The notes below the pieces were generated by a model. The model searched no databases. It saw only the letters and a program-made list of their open reading frames with translations, and was not told where the DNA came from. A DNA stretch of 12,166 nucleotides from Zygnema cylindricum (Eukaryota; Streptophyta; Zygnematophyceae; Zygnematales; Zygnemataceae): positions 181,711 through 193,876 of the forward strand of contig JBBHKE010003193.1 of NCBI GenBank assembly GCA_037447655.1. Reading direction: 5' to 3'. The position numbers and the translations under genes are program-made. Shown here one piece after another: positions 1 to 8,200 of this stretch (position 1 is the stretch's first letter; each line of letters begins with the position of its first letter).

Positions 1-560
1 TTTAATCGAGTTTTAATTGAGCTTTAACCGAATTTTAATTGAGTTTAATTGTGTTTAATAGGTTAAAAATAGAATTTAAACTAAGTTTTCATTGGTTCTT
101 GGGGGTTAAAATGACTTTTAGCCTGGTATTAAATTGCTGGTGCTGTTCACACGTGTGAGCGTGCCACTGTTCACACGTGTGAGATTGGAGGGAGAGGAAA
201 ATGGGGGTGTGTGGGAATTTCGGGAAGGTGACATTTTTGGGGTCAGTTTATTAATTTAGTTTTTTGGGGTTTTAAAAAAAAAAAATGGTATATTTTTTTT
301 TGGGTTTTGAGTTAATTTTGGGTTAGTTTTGGGTCAATTTTGAATTAATTTTGGGTTAATTTTGGGTTAAAATGGGGTTAAATTATGGTCCGATTTTCAG
401 TAAAATTGGGGGTTCTTGGTTACTTTTGAATCAAATTTAAGATAAAAATTGGATAATTTGTGTTAATTTGAGTTAATTTTAAGCCAATTTCGAGTTAATT
501 TTGAGCTAATTTTGGTTTGGTTTTGATTTAGTTTTGGTTCATGTTGTTTAAATTAGTCAT
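1..560. repeat. Degenerate TTAA-rich low-complexity DNA
   Basis: The stretch is built from loose, diverged copies of words such as TTTTGGGTTAA and TTTTGAGTTAA, clearest at 300-370 and 465-530. An opening variant of the TTTAATTGAG type lies at 1-60. The plus strand is T- and G-rich and the minus strand A- and C-rich. It also carries homopolymer runs near 275-300. I see no coding potential on either strand. It reads as an old, decayed simple-repeat field; an intron of a gene lying to the left cannot be excluded. Confidence 0.6.
143..183. repeat. Two direct copies of a 17-bp CACGTG-centred palindrome
   Basis: The 17-mer CTGTTCACACGTGTGAG occurs at 143-159 and again, identically, at 167-183, 24 bp apart. 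Each copy contains the perfect 12-bp palindrome TCACACGTGTGA (147-158 and 171-182) centred on CACGTG, the G-box/E-box core bound by plant bHLH and bZIP factors. No gene start is visible nearby, so a regulatory role is only a possibility. They may also be remnants of a dispersed repeat. Confidence 0.6.
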
Positions 561-1380
561 TACATTATGTTTTTGTTTTTTTTTAGGGACGGAAGGGAGT
601 GAAATAGGTTAATGTGATTTTTTTATTTTTTTTTGATGAAATTTTGTACAATTTAGAATAAAATTCAGTAACGTTTAGTACATTTTTCTGGGAGAAAACG
701 ACAAGAATGTAATTCTACTCGAGAATTTTGGCATACAATTCCAAAAAAAATACATACGATAATAAACTCCTAGTGTACACATTTCACTGTACCAAAAATA
801 AATAAAAAATAAAAAAAAGCGAATAAAAACCTAAAATCTACTCAAATTTGTAGAAAAAACCAAGAATTTACTGAAAAAAAAAAACTGGAAAATAATTATT
901 TTTCCTATCTCAAGTTATTTTTTTACTGGAATGTGTGATCCGAAAAGTTCGCTACAAACGTACGATATTCCGTACAGTTTTCATGTGGGTTAATACCTGC
1001 CGGTTTGTCGTATCTGGGATTGTCATAACTTCCGTACATTCTGTTCAATAAATTATAAATTCATCGTTTCAAACTTTCAATTTTCAAACGTCCGAAAATT
1101 ATTGGTCACACTATATGCGAATTTCATTAATATATATATATGTTTTATTCGTACTTTATTCTTATTATGTCGTATATTTAGCCGTATAGTACAGAAGATC
1201 CACCTATATAGTACGAAAACTCATATAGTGTTTCCATTTGTTTCCACACATCTGAACGGTGCAATAAATGGACGTTAGGATTTTGTCTCATTGTTGGCGA
1301 CAGTGATAAGATCCACTTGACCTGGTTTTGTCGTTTGCAAAACAGTCCATATACGTTTTGTCGTGTAGTGAAAAGTACAA
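561..1380. other. AT-rich non-coding stretch
   Basis: No reading frame of interest occurs here on either strand. The first part (600-920) is homopolymer-rich. After about 940 the composition changes: GTAC and TACG words become frequent, as in the transposons further right. That suggests old transposon-derived DNA, but I find no terminal repeats or target duplication that would delimit an element. A short TA run lies at 1130-1142. Confidence 0.5.
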
Positions 1381-2558
1381 GCTACAGTACACCACGAATC
1401 GGTATTAGGACTTCACTCTTCATTCCGGCGTCTTTTTTTGTCAACAAATTGTACCAACATTATTTTATGGTCAAATAAGACAACAGGTTTTCCGGCACGT
1501 AAGGGACTTAAATTAGCTTTTAATTGATAATTGGTCTTTTTTATATTTAAACCTAAGGACCTCCGCTTCCATTGGCCAGTTTTCGAGTCAAACTGTGATG
1601 ACGTCATCATAGCTCCAGATTGTCCGATGCCAATTAGGAGGAGGATGCTGATCTGGATAGAATCGGACGGTTTAAAAGGCAACGATTCTTTTACTAAAGA
1701 TCCGATTGTGATAAATGGCTTCGTCTGTTCTGATTGGACTAAGATTTGATTGAGATAAGGGTATGTCCCCATGAACTTGTAACTTAGCCAACTTACTTTG
1801 TGTTTTAGCGCGGATCCGCCAGACCCGGTTTTCAAGTGTCCCTATGTCTGTAAGGACGAAATCGTAACTTACGCTTGTGACGATTGTATACGTCGACAAT
1901 ACCTGTGGCGGTTGTCAACGTCTACAATCTGTGGTCGCACGATATTTTTTGGAACTGCTTGTGATGTCGCATGTCTTACCGTGACATTGTAGACATACCG
2001 CCTTCCAACCTGTGCCGTTTCACGGTTGAAGACGAGGCGCTTTGACTTTGCGTCTCCTAACGGTCGACGTGAAATGGCATCGGAATTTGAAGACCCCTGC
2101 AAAAAAATCCGTACTGGACGAAAACGGACAAAACCAGACAAATTGTGTACTTTTCTTTGTCGTATTCGAACGCAAACGGACAAAACATAGCGAATTCTGT
2201 ACTTTTATTTGTCCTTAGAAATCGTATGAAAATTTTCGAAAATTACGGCACGTGCGAGTATATGTTCCTATTTGTTTATGGAAAATACCTAGTTTTAAAA
2301 CACATCGCGCATGTGTTTTAAACGTAAGGTTGAAGATGACGTTTTTTGTCGTGGAAGTGGGTCGAAAAACACAAGACCACAAATTTTCATACATCCTAAA
2401 TTCGAGGATGACGCAAATTGTACTCTACAAATTTGCGATTCCTTCGTATGGTTGCAACTTAGACAGTACGGCGCTAAGTTTTACAGGAAAACGACAGAAA
2501 AAAACCCTTACTTATGCACATGGGACATACCCTAAGATCGGACGGAACCAATAACTGT
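1381..2558. other. Unassigned region, possible decayed mobile DNA
   Basis: Several frames stay open for 60-140 codons, the longest on the minus strand at 1413-1835. They overlap one another on both strands, show no recognisable domain and do not look like protein. The left edge (from 1381) begins with GCTACAGTACACC followed by a diverged continuation. It resembles the outer arms of the foldback element at 2559-2783 in direct orientation, so this may be a broken relative. A short inverted repeat, GTCTACAAT at 1919 against ATTGTAGAC near 1985, is also present. No confident boundaries can be drawn. Confidence 0.35.
2119..2214. repeat. Imperfect tandem duplication, about 52-bp period
   Basis: The block beginning CGAAAACGGACAAAAC at 2119 recurs as CGCAAACGGACAAAAC at 2171. 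Both copies continue into a GTACTTTT-CTTTGTC-like tail, so this is a two-copy diverged tandem repeat. No function is implied by the sequence. Confidence 0.6.
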
Positions 2559-2783
2559 GCTACTGTACACCGTGTATCGCTATTAGTGTTTATGTTTTTT
2601 TCGCCAATAACAACATCTTTTCTCTGTCCGATTTTGAATCTGACGGTTCCGATTGAAATTTAAGATTCTCAGCTTCCTATTGGCGGTCTCAAATTGAAAA
2701 TCGGACAAGTGTGTACGGAGAAAAGATGTTGTAAGTGGATAAAAAAACTTTAACACTGATAGGGATACACGGTGTACTGTAGC
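2559..2783. mobile_element. Small foldback/MITE-like element, 225 bp
   Basis: The outer arms, 2559-2590 and 2752-2783, are inverted copies matching at 29 of 32 positions, beginning GCTACTGTACACC and GCTACAGTACACC. A second nested pair is stronger: ACAACATCTTTTCTC at 2610-2624 pairs perfectly with 2718-2732, and TGTCCGATTTTGAA at 2625-2638 pairs at 13 of 14 with 2694-2707. Most of the element could therefore fold into one long hairpin, the architecture of foldback MITEs. There is no coding capacity. I could not find a convincing target-site duplication (flanks AATAACTGT and ATTTAACAA differ), so the superfamily is unassigned. The true ends may lie a few bases off, or the duplication may have decayed. 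Confidence 0.65.
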
Positions 2784-3304
2784 ATTTAACAAATAATCCA
2801 CGTGTCGATGTCGCAATGTTGTTTTCTTTGTAACAATTCTCCCAGAGGTCAACTGCAGCTGTAGCTATCATTATTATTACTTTCTCCTGAAGACTTTCGT
2901 TCCCATTGGTTAGATAAGATTGGCGGAGATCTTCCCACCGTCCGCTGGATTTTATGTTTGTCGTATTGGTTTCAGGTGTCAGCTATGCTTTACTTTCTTG
3001 CGGGCGAATAATTCCACGTCAGCTCCCGTCAACCACGTTTCATTTTCTGAAATAAAATGATAGAAAAGGTGTTTAGAACTTTGTTTTTCACAGTCTTCGT
3101 AACTTGAGAAAGACAATATTTTTTTGCGAGAAGACGACAAAGCTCCCGCCCAAAAAACAGAATTGCCACTCTATCAGACAGTTCGTACTTTCATACTTTC
3201 GTACTTTGTAAAAAGCTACGAACTATTGACTTTGAGAGAATTGTATGACGTACGCATCGACCGTTACGAAAAGAGCAGGGCTGGCGTGACACTACAGAAC
3301 CGTG
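2784..3304. other. Non-coding spacer left of the hAT cluster
   Basis: No supported gene lies here. A 62-codon frame at 3124-3312 runs into the transposon inserted at 3313 and shows no recognisable domain. The stretch is host or older repeat DNA into which the hAT cluster inserted. Confidence 0.45.
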
Positions 3305-3312
3305 CTAATTAG

Positions 3313-4133
3313 TAGTGTTGTGTATCGGTAAGGATTTTCCGTAACCGATATGGGCCATTTTTCGGAGACCCGATAATCGATATATTGGTACAATATATCG
3401 CTATCGGTCTTATCGCCGATAAGTAGCCGATAATATCAGCTACTTATCGGCGATAATGCCGATAACGATAACTATCGGCGATAACTGTACAGACCGTACA
3501 GATAAATGTACGGCCAATACATTCATATGTACGTCTTATTCCCCCGACAGCAGCCGGCATAATATATGTACGGCTTTAGTACGGCTCCAGTTAAAGTGAT
3601 GTACCTTCCACATCCGACGTCGTGGCTTTGTCCCCTACTTTTTTGAGATCCACTAAAAACCTGCCACGTGTCAATCCGTCGACTTTTTTGGCCAAAGCCG
3701 CCAAAAAAGCCATTCTGAGATGTCGGCGCTCACGCTGACCGTCCGCTCTTATTTAATCATTGAATTTCGTCCGTTCGATTCTAGCTGCGCGCATAATGTT
3801 ATTCTGCATCCGTTGTACTTTGTGTCCGCCGTCTTTTTACCGTTTCATGATAATCAGTTTATCGGTACAATTCCATACATTTTCGTCAAATTTATGTACA
3901 GTTAACCGCCCAAAAATTACTACAAAGTGCAACGTATTTTTTCGTCAAATTCCGTACATTTCCCGTAAAAGGCCGTACATTTCACGTAAATTTCGGTTCA
4001 GTTTACCGGACAGAAAGCATTCCGGACAGAAAGTACAGAAAGTACAAATATATCGGGACAGCTGACCGTTCGATAACGATAACTATCGGTATCGGTGTTA
4101 TCGCGATAATTTTTTTACCGATACACAACACTA
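3313..4133. mobile_element. Non-autonomous hAT-type element, copy 1 (821 bp)
   Basis: It begins TAGTGTTGTGTATCGGTAA and ends with the exact reverse complement, giving perfect 19-bp terminal inverted repeats. The 8-bp duplication CTAATTAG flanks it at 3305-3312 and 4134-4141. An 8-bp duplication and a 5' TA terminus are typical of the hAT superfamily. The interior has no transposase. It carries many TATCGG/CGATA words and two palindromes (3378-3400, 3409-3457) near the left end. The core at about 3595-3915 aligns throughout with the second copy at about 7605-7920, so the two elements are one family. Its terminal repeats differ from those of the neighbouring hAT element at 4149-7200 (CATAGATGTCCTAT). 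The two are therefore different families, and that element probably did not mobilise this one. Confidence 0.93.
3378..3457. repeat. Two subterminal palindromes of the non-autonomous element
   Basis: Positions 3378-3400 form CGATATATTG-GTA-CAATATATCG, two perfect 10-bp arms. Positions 3409-3427 pair with 3439-3457 at 18 of 19 bases around an 11-nt loop, with arms starting CTTATCGCCGATAAGTAGC. The second copy of the element has the same layout at about 7368-7440, with more mismatches in the second palindrome. Subterminal motifs in hAT elements often bind transposase; assigning that role here is inference. Confidence 0.75.
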
Positions 4134-4148
4134 CTAATTAGTAATTAC
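4134..4148. repeat. Overlapping target-site duplications of two hAT insertions
   Basis: CTAATTAG (4134-4141) is the right-hand duplication of the element at 3313-4133. GTAATTAC (4141-4148) is the left-hand duplication of the element at 4149-7200. The two share the G at 4141. Their partners are at 3305-3312 and 7201-7208. Both 8-mers are perfect palindromes and fit the nTnnnnAn preference reported for hAT insertion sites. Confidence 0.9.
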
Positions 4149-4242
4149 CATAGATGTCCTATTCGTACGGATTTGGACTTTTTTTCCGATTACTACGTAG
4201 TATTTGCTTGTTTCGTAAGATTCGTAAAAATCGTACGTCACA

Positions 4243-4280
4243 TACTGTACGGAAATTGTACTACTGTACGGAAATTGTAC
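4243..4280. repeat. Perfect tandem pair of a 19-bp motif in the 5' subterminal region
   Basis: TACTGTACGGAAATTGTAC occurs at 4243-4261 and immediately again at 4262-4280, followed by GGACA. Each copy carries GTAC at both sides. They lie about 95 bp inside the left end of the hAT element, where short repeated motifs commonly serve as transposase binding sites. That role is inferred. Confidence 0.8.
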
Positions 4281-4447
4281 GGACATTTTTAAAAAAAGAG
4301 ACGTTGGTTCATTTTCGCGCGCAATTTTAATCTGTCCTCCACTCCTCCTTCACAACGAAGCCGCCATTGGAAACGCCATAAAAGCGATCATTAGACCTGT
4401 CATTAAAGCCATCCTTCAAGTTTCCACAAACCTAAATAGAAGCATCC

Positions 4448-6371
4448 ATGCCTAGACCACGAGGAATCGAGTGGGAGCACGATAAGCCTCCAGAAAGAGA
4501 GTTGCTTGGGAATAACAAAATATGCATCTGTATATACTGCAATTTTGAATACAATGGTCAAGCAACTAGGATTAGGAACCATCTGCTAGGAAATATTAAA
4601 AGTGGGGGCATTAGAGCTTGCATTTTATGTCCGGATGAAGTGCAAGCGGAGTTAAATGCATCGGAGACCGCAAAATCTTATCATGGCTGTCGGAAACGTG
4701 TCATATCCGATTTGGATGAACTCACTGGATGTCCTGGATCTAGCCAGAGTAGTAACGTACAAGGTGTTCAGACCAAACTAAATAGTGTATTCAATATATT
4801 TAACCAAAAAGAGGTAGATGTAGCACGGGCAAAGGCTTTCTTTGCCAATGGTTTACCATTTCGGCTATGGACGACCCATACATTAAGGCAGCAGTGAAGA
4901 AGACCGGGGATATAGGGTCGTATTACAAGTTACCTCACAGGAATACCATGAGAAATCGCCTTCTTTCTCAGACGAAGGCAGCGATCACTAGCGATTTGGC
5001 AAGCTACTATGAGACCATAAAAATCACCAGTGCCTCCATCAGATCAGACAGTTGGACGGCGGTTGACGATACGCCTCTCCTCAACATTCAAGCTGTCACC
5101 CCCAAAGGTGACATGTTTCTCTAGGCGGAAGACACTCGAGGGAAAATCAAGGATGCTGAATATGTTGGTCAGGTGTTAGAGAAAGGAGTTCTTGTAGTGG
5201 GGGTCCAACATGTGGTACAAATTGTGACAAATTGTGCTCCTGTGAACAAGGATGCCGCCTCGATGCTTGTGGAAAAGCATCTTTCCATCATGTGGACGCC
5301 ATGTGGCGCCCACGTATCGGACCTAATGTTGGAGGATTGGGGCAAGTTATCATTTATTTCCACACCTGTCCGAGAGGCGAAGGAGGTGTTGAAATTTATC
5401 ATGAATCATCATATGTTCCAAACTTAGGCTTTGAAACCTGGAGAGACCAGGTTTGCTACAAATTTCATCATGCTACAGAGGTTTTTACATGTGAAGGATA
5501 GCTTGGAGATGTGATGTTTGATGATGCTTACAAACAATGGTTATCGAAGTCTACATACAAGTTAAAGAGTGTTAAGATTAAATGCCATATCTTAAACCCA
5601 GAGTTTTGGACGAGAGTGAGTGAGGATGTGGCAGTTTCAGAACCTGTAGTGCCACTAACGAGGGAGTGCAACAAACGGAGCCCAAACCTGAAAGGTTTAT
5701 CATGGTTTTACACTATTGGGGAGTTCTTAGTGAAGTTATCCAGCAATGGAGGAGCACGAAATTATGAAACTTGCAAATTTTGGAGGAGTTGAAGGTGTCT
5801 TTCATCGCCAGATGGGAGATGGCACATAGCCCTATATATGTTGCCGGATTTTTACTCGATCCTGAGTACCAAAGTGATAAGTATATTCAAATTTCAAATG
5901 TGAAAGTAATGGAAGGTTTTCTAATAATGCTCGATAAGATGTTACCAAATGTGGCGGATCATGTTGCGGGACTACTCCAATTTGTCTAAGTATAAAGGTT
6001 TTGAGGGCATATTTGGGAGGGAAGTGACAAAAACTTGTGCTAAAGAGATGCTGGGTTAGAAGTGGTGGCAGCAGTTTAGGTTTGTCACCCCTACTTTACG
6101 GATAAGAACAATTAGGATCCTTGCACAATATACAGTTGCCAGCTCATGTGAGAGGAATTGGTCAACCTATGACCATATTCACTCTAAGAAAAGGAATAGG
6201 TTAACAGCTAAAAAAGCCAATGATTTGGTTTGGGTCTTTAGCAATCTCAGATTATTACACAACACTAGGGATGTTAGTTATGAAGAAGAAATGGTAGGAT
6301 GGGAGGAAGAGGAAGGGGAGGTAGGAGAAGAGGAGTTTGATGAAGACATGTTTGACGTAGATTTGGAGTAA
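4448..6371 (+). pseudogene. hAT transposase pseudogene (BED finger, DUF659-like core, hATC dimerisation domain)
   Basis: An intact protein of this family binds the element ends in the nucleus and cuts and pastes the transposon. The order of parts is normal. An ATG at 4448 opens a BED-type zinc finger (C28-x2-C31, H45 and C58; frame 2 to about 4866). A one-base shift moves to frame 1, which carries IRSDSWTAVDD and then the WTPCGAHVSDLMLEDWGKL block typical of DUF659-type plant hATs, down to about 5505. Frame 3 follows with KQWLSKSTYKLK and FWTRV (about 5508-5690), then frame 2 with RWEMAHSPIYVAGFLLDPEY (to 5989). Frame 3 again gives the C-terminal dimerisation region with SSCERNWS and HSKKRNRL and ends in an acidic tail at TAA 6369-6371. 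In-frame TAG stops lie at 5122-5124, 5425-5427 and 6057-6059. The candidate catalytic D, D and E (RSDSW, HVSDLMLED, CERNWS) are still present. At least four frame changes and three stops show the gene is dead. The total of about 640 codons is near the family's usual length, so little sequence has been lost. Confidence 0.93.
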
Positions 6372-6551
6372 AGAGAGATATGGGAGGCAATGAGTTAATA
6401 TAGTTTTAATGTGAGAATTAGATCATATCCCCTAGATTAATACAACATTTGTTTTGTTTTGCTTCAATGTGAACTTTGTCATTTTTGATTGTGGACTCTG
6501 TTTTTTTTTATTGTGGACATTTTTTACAAAGCCATGTTGTACCAACGACGA

Positions 6552-7034
6552 GGCAGTCTGGTCGCTGGTTCAGCAACCAGGCAGTGGTCGCTGGTTCAGC
6601 GACGAGGCAGTCTGGTTGCTGAACTAGGCAGTCTGGTCGCTGGTTCAGCAACCAGGCAGTGGTCGTTGGTTCAGCAACCAGGCAGTGGTCGTTGGTTCAG
6701 CGACGAGGCAGTCTGGTTGCTGAACTAGGCAGTCTGGTCGCTGGTTCAGCAACCAGGCAGTGGTCGCTGGTTCAGCGACGAGGCAGTCTGGTTGCTGAAC
6801 TAGGCAGTCTGGTCGCTGGTTCAGCAACCAGGCAGTGGTCGTTGGTTCAGCAACCAGGCAGTGGTCGTTGGTTCAGCGACGAGGCAGTCTGGTTGCTGAA
6901 CTAGGCAGTCTGGTGGCTGGTTCAGCAACCAGGTAGTGGTCGTTGGTTCAGCGACGAGGCAGTCTGGTTGCTGAACTAGGCAGTCTGGTCGCTGGTTTAG
7001 CAACCAAGCAGCCTGGTCGCTGGTTTGTTGCACG
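6552..7034. repeat. Higher-order minisatellite inside the hAT element
   Basis: The array is built from four modules: A (28 bp, GGCAGTCTGGTCGCTG...), B and C (26 bp each, GGCAGTGGTCG...) and D (GGCAGTCTGGTTGCTGAACT plus A, 21 bp). Their order is A-C-D (6552-6626), A-B-C-D (6627-6727), A-C-D (6728-6802), A-B-C-D (6803-6903), A-C-D (6904-6978) and a final A (6979-7006), then a decayed edge. Block lengths thus alternate exactly 75, 101, 75, 101, 75. C contains GTCGCT...AGCGAC, a potential 6-bp stem, in its GTCGCT versions. The GGTTGCTGAAC of D is the reverse complement of GTTCAGCAACC in A and B, so modules can pair with each other. Long open frames across the array simply follow the repeat and are not genes. 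Confidence 0.92.
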
Positions 7035-7296
7035 TTTCAGTTTTTTAGGGTTTTGAATATTATAATTTTAAAATTTGAAAAGTAAAAAAAAAAGTATGAA
7101 TTTTACTGCGAATTTTATAAAGTTGAAAATTGTTTTATGCGCACGGAACGTAGTATTCGTTAGTTTACTCCGTGCGTTTTATGCGCATAGGACATCTATG
7201 GTAATTACAGTCTGTCTGAAAACGTACGGTCTTCTATGTGATCGCAGTTTCGGCTAGAGTAACGGTCTCCTCCGCCACCTAATCCAACCTATTTTC

Positions 7297-8192
7297 TAGT
7301 GTTGTGTATCGGTAAGGATTTGCCGATAACCGATATGGGCCTTTTTTCGGGGATCCGATAATCGATATATTGGTACGATATATCGACATCGGTCTTATCG
7401 CCAATAAGTAGCCGATAATATCGGGTACTTATCGGCGATAATGCCGATAACGATAACTATTGGCGATATCTGTACGGAACGTACAAATAAATGTACGGCC
7501 TGTACACTCAGCTGTACGTCTTATTCCCCGGACGTGTACAAGCACAGAAAGTACAGTAGCCGCCATGAGATCTGTACGGTTTTGATACGGATCCTGTAAA
7601 AATGATGTACCTTTCACATCCAACGCCATGGCTTTGTCCCTTTATTCCTTAAGATCCACTGAGGACCTGCCACGTGTCAATCTGTCGGCTTTTTTGGCAA
7701 AAGCTGCCAAAAGAGCCATTCCGGGATGCCGGCGCTCACGCTGGCCCGTCCGCTCGTGTTTTCTCATTCCTAGACGTCCGTTCGATTCCGGCGGCGCGCA
7801 GAATGTTATTTTGCGTCCGTTGTACTTTTGTGTCCGCCGTCCTTTTCCAGTTCCATGTTCACCAGTTTTTTAGTAAAATTCCGTGCGTCGCCGTAAAATA
7901 TTTATTCAGTTAACCGGCCACCGTTTATGTGCTGCGCTGTCCGTAATAAATTACAGTTAAACGGTAACGGAACAGGTTTTTATACGTGGCATGCCACGCT
8001 ATATAAAGTCCATAAAATAATACAGTATGTTATAAAGTACTATTGTATTCATACTATATATATTTTTAAGTTATCGCCGATATGGAATTTGTTGGTCCCA
8101 GACCGATATATCGGATTCACTGACCGTTCGATAACCAATAACTATCGGTATCGGTGTTATCGCGATAAGTTTTTTACCGATACACAACACTA
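7297..8192. mobile_element. Non-autonomous hAT-type element, copy 2 (896 bp)
   Basis: It has the same 19-bp perfect terminal inverted repeats as the element at 3313-4133 (TAGTGTTGTGTATCGGTAA) and is flanked by its own 8-bp duplication, CTATTTTC, at 7289-7296 and 8193-8200. The two copies lie in the same orientation. They align through the left end and the core to about 7920, including a GCCACGTGTCAATC block (7669-7682). They then diverge: about 7930-8120 holds a different AT-rich sequence, which accounts for the extra length. There is no transposase. The single substitutions scattered between the copies show that this is not a recent duplication. Confidence 0.93.
7985..8008 (+). promoter_or_regulatory. 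Palindrome followed by a TATA-like box (tentative)
   Basis: CGTGGCATGCCACG (7985-7998) is a perfect 14-bp palindrome, directly followed by CTATATAAAG (7999-8008), a good match to a plant TATA box. Both lie in the part of the second non-autonomous element that its sister copy lacks. No convincing transcribed product follows, so the promoter reading is weak. Confidence 0.25.
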
Positions 8193-8200
8193 CTATTTTC

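Larger units (their letters stand above)
4149..7200 (+). mobile_element. hAT DNA transposon with decayed transposase (3,052 bp)
   Basis: The left end CATAGATGTCCTAT (4149-4162) is matched exactly by its reverse complement at 7187-7200. The perfect 8-bp palindromic duplication GTAATTAC flanks the element at 4141-4148 and 7201-7208. The interior holds, in order, a tandem 19-bp motif (4243-4280), a plus-strand transposase pseudogene (4448-6371), a trailer without features (6372-6551), a higher-order minisatellite (6552-7034) and an AT-rich 3' end. Just inside the right end, CGCACGGA (7140-7147) and TCCGTGCG (7169-7176) form a short inverted repeat. The intact ends and duplications contrast with a coding region broken several times. 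The copy cannot move itself, though it could be mobilised by an intact relative. Confidence 0.93.

Noticed and set aside
1413-1835. 140-codon minus-strand open frame
   Set aside because: No recognisable domain, overlapping open frames on both strands, and no splice or promoter context. The composition matches surrounding non-coding DNA.
1381-2784. A single larger transposon bounded by GCTACAGTACACC at 1381 and its inverse at 2771-2783
   Set aside because: The 13-bp match is perfect but the next bases diverge, the flanks show no target duplication, and the right copy pairs much better with 2559-2590.
6489-7033. Several open frames of 60-81 codons on both strands with repeating LVAGSATRQWSLV-like or CLVQQPDCLVAEP-like peptides
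   Set aside because: They follow the minisatellite and are open on both strands because the repeat lacks stops in those frames. No gene structure supports them.
6552-7034. CRISPR-like array
   Set aside because: The modules are contiguous tandem repeats with no unique spacers, inside a eukaryotic DNA transposon.
7775-7805. GTTCGATTCC resembling a tRNA T-arm or Pol III B box, also near 3772 in the sister copy
   Set aside because: The flanks do not form a T stem, I see no A box or cloverleaf, and the element has hAT-type terminal repeats and 8-bp duplications rather than SINE features.
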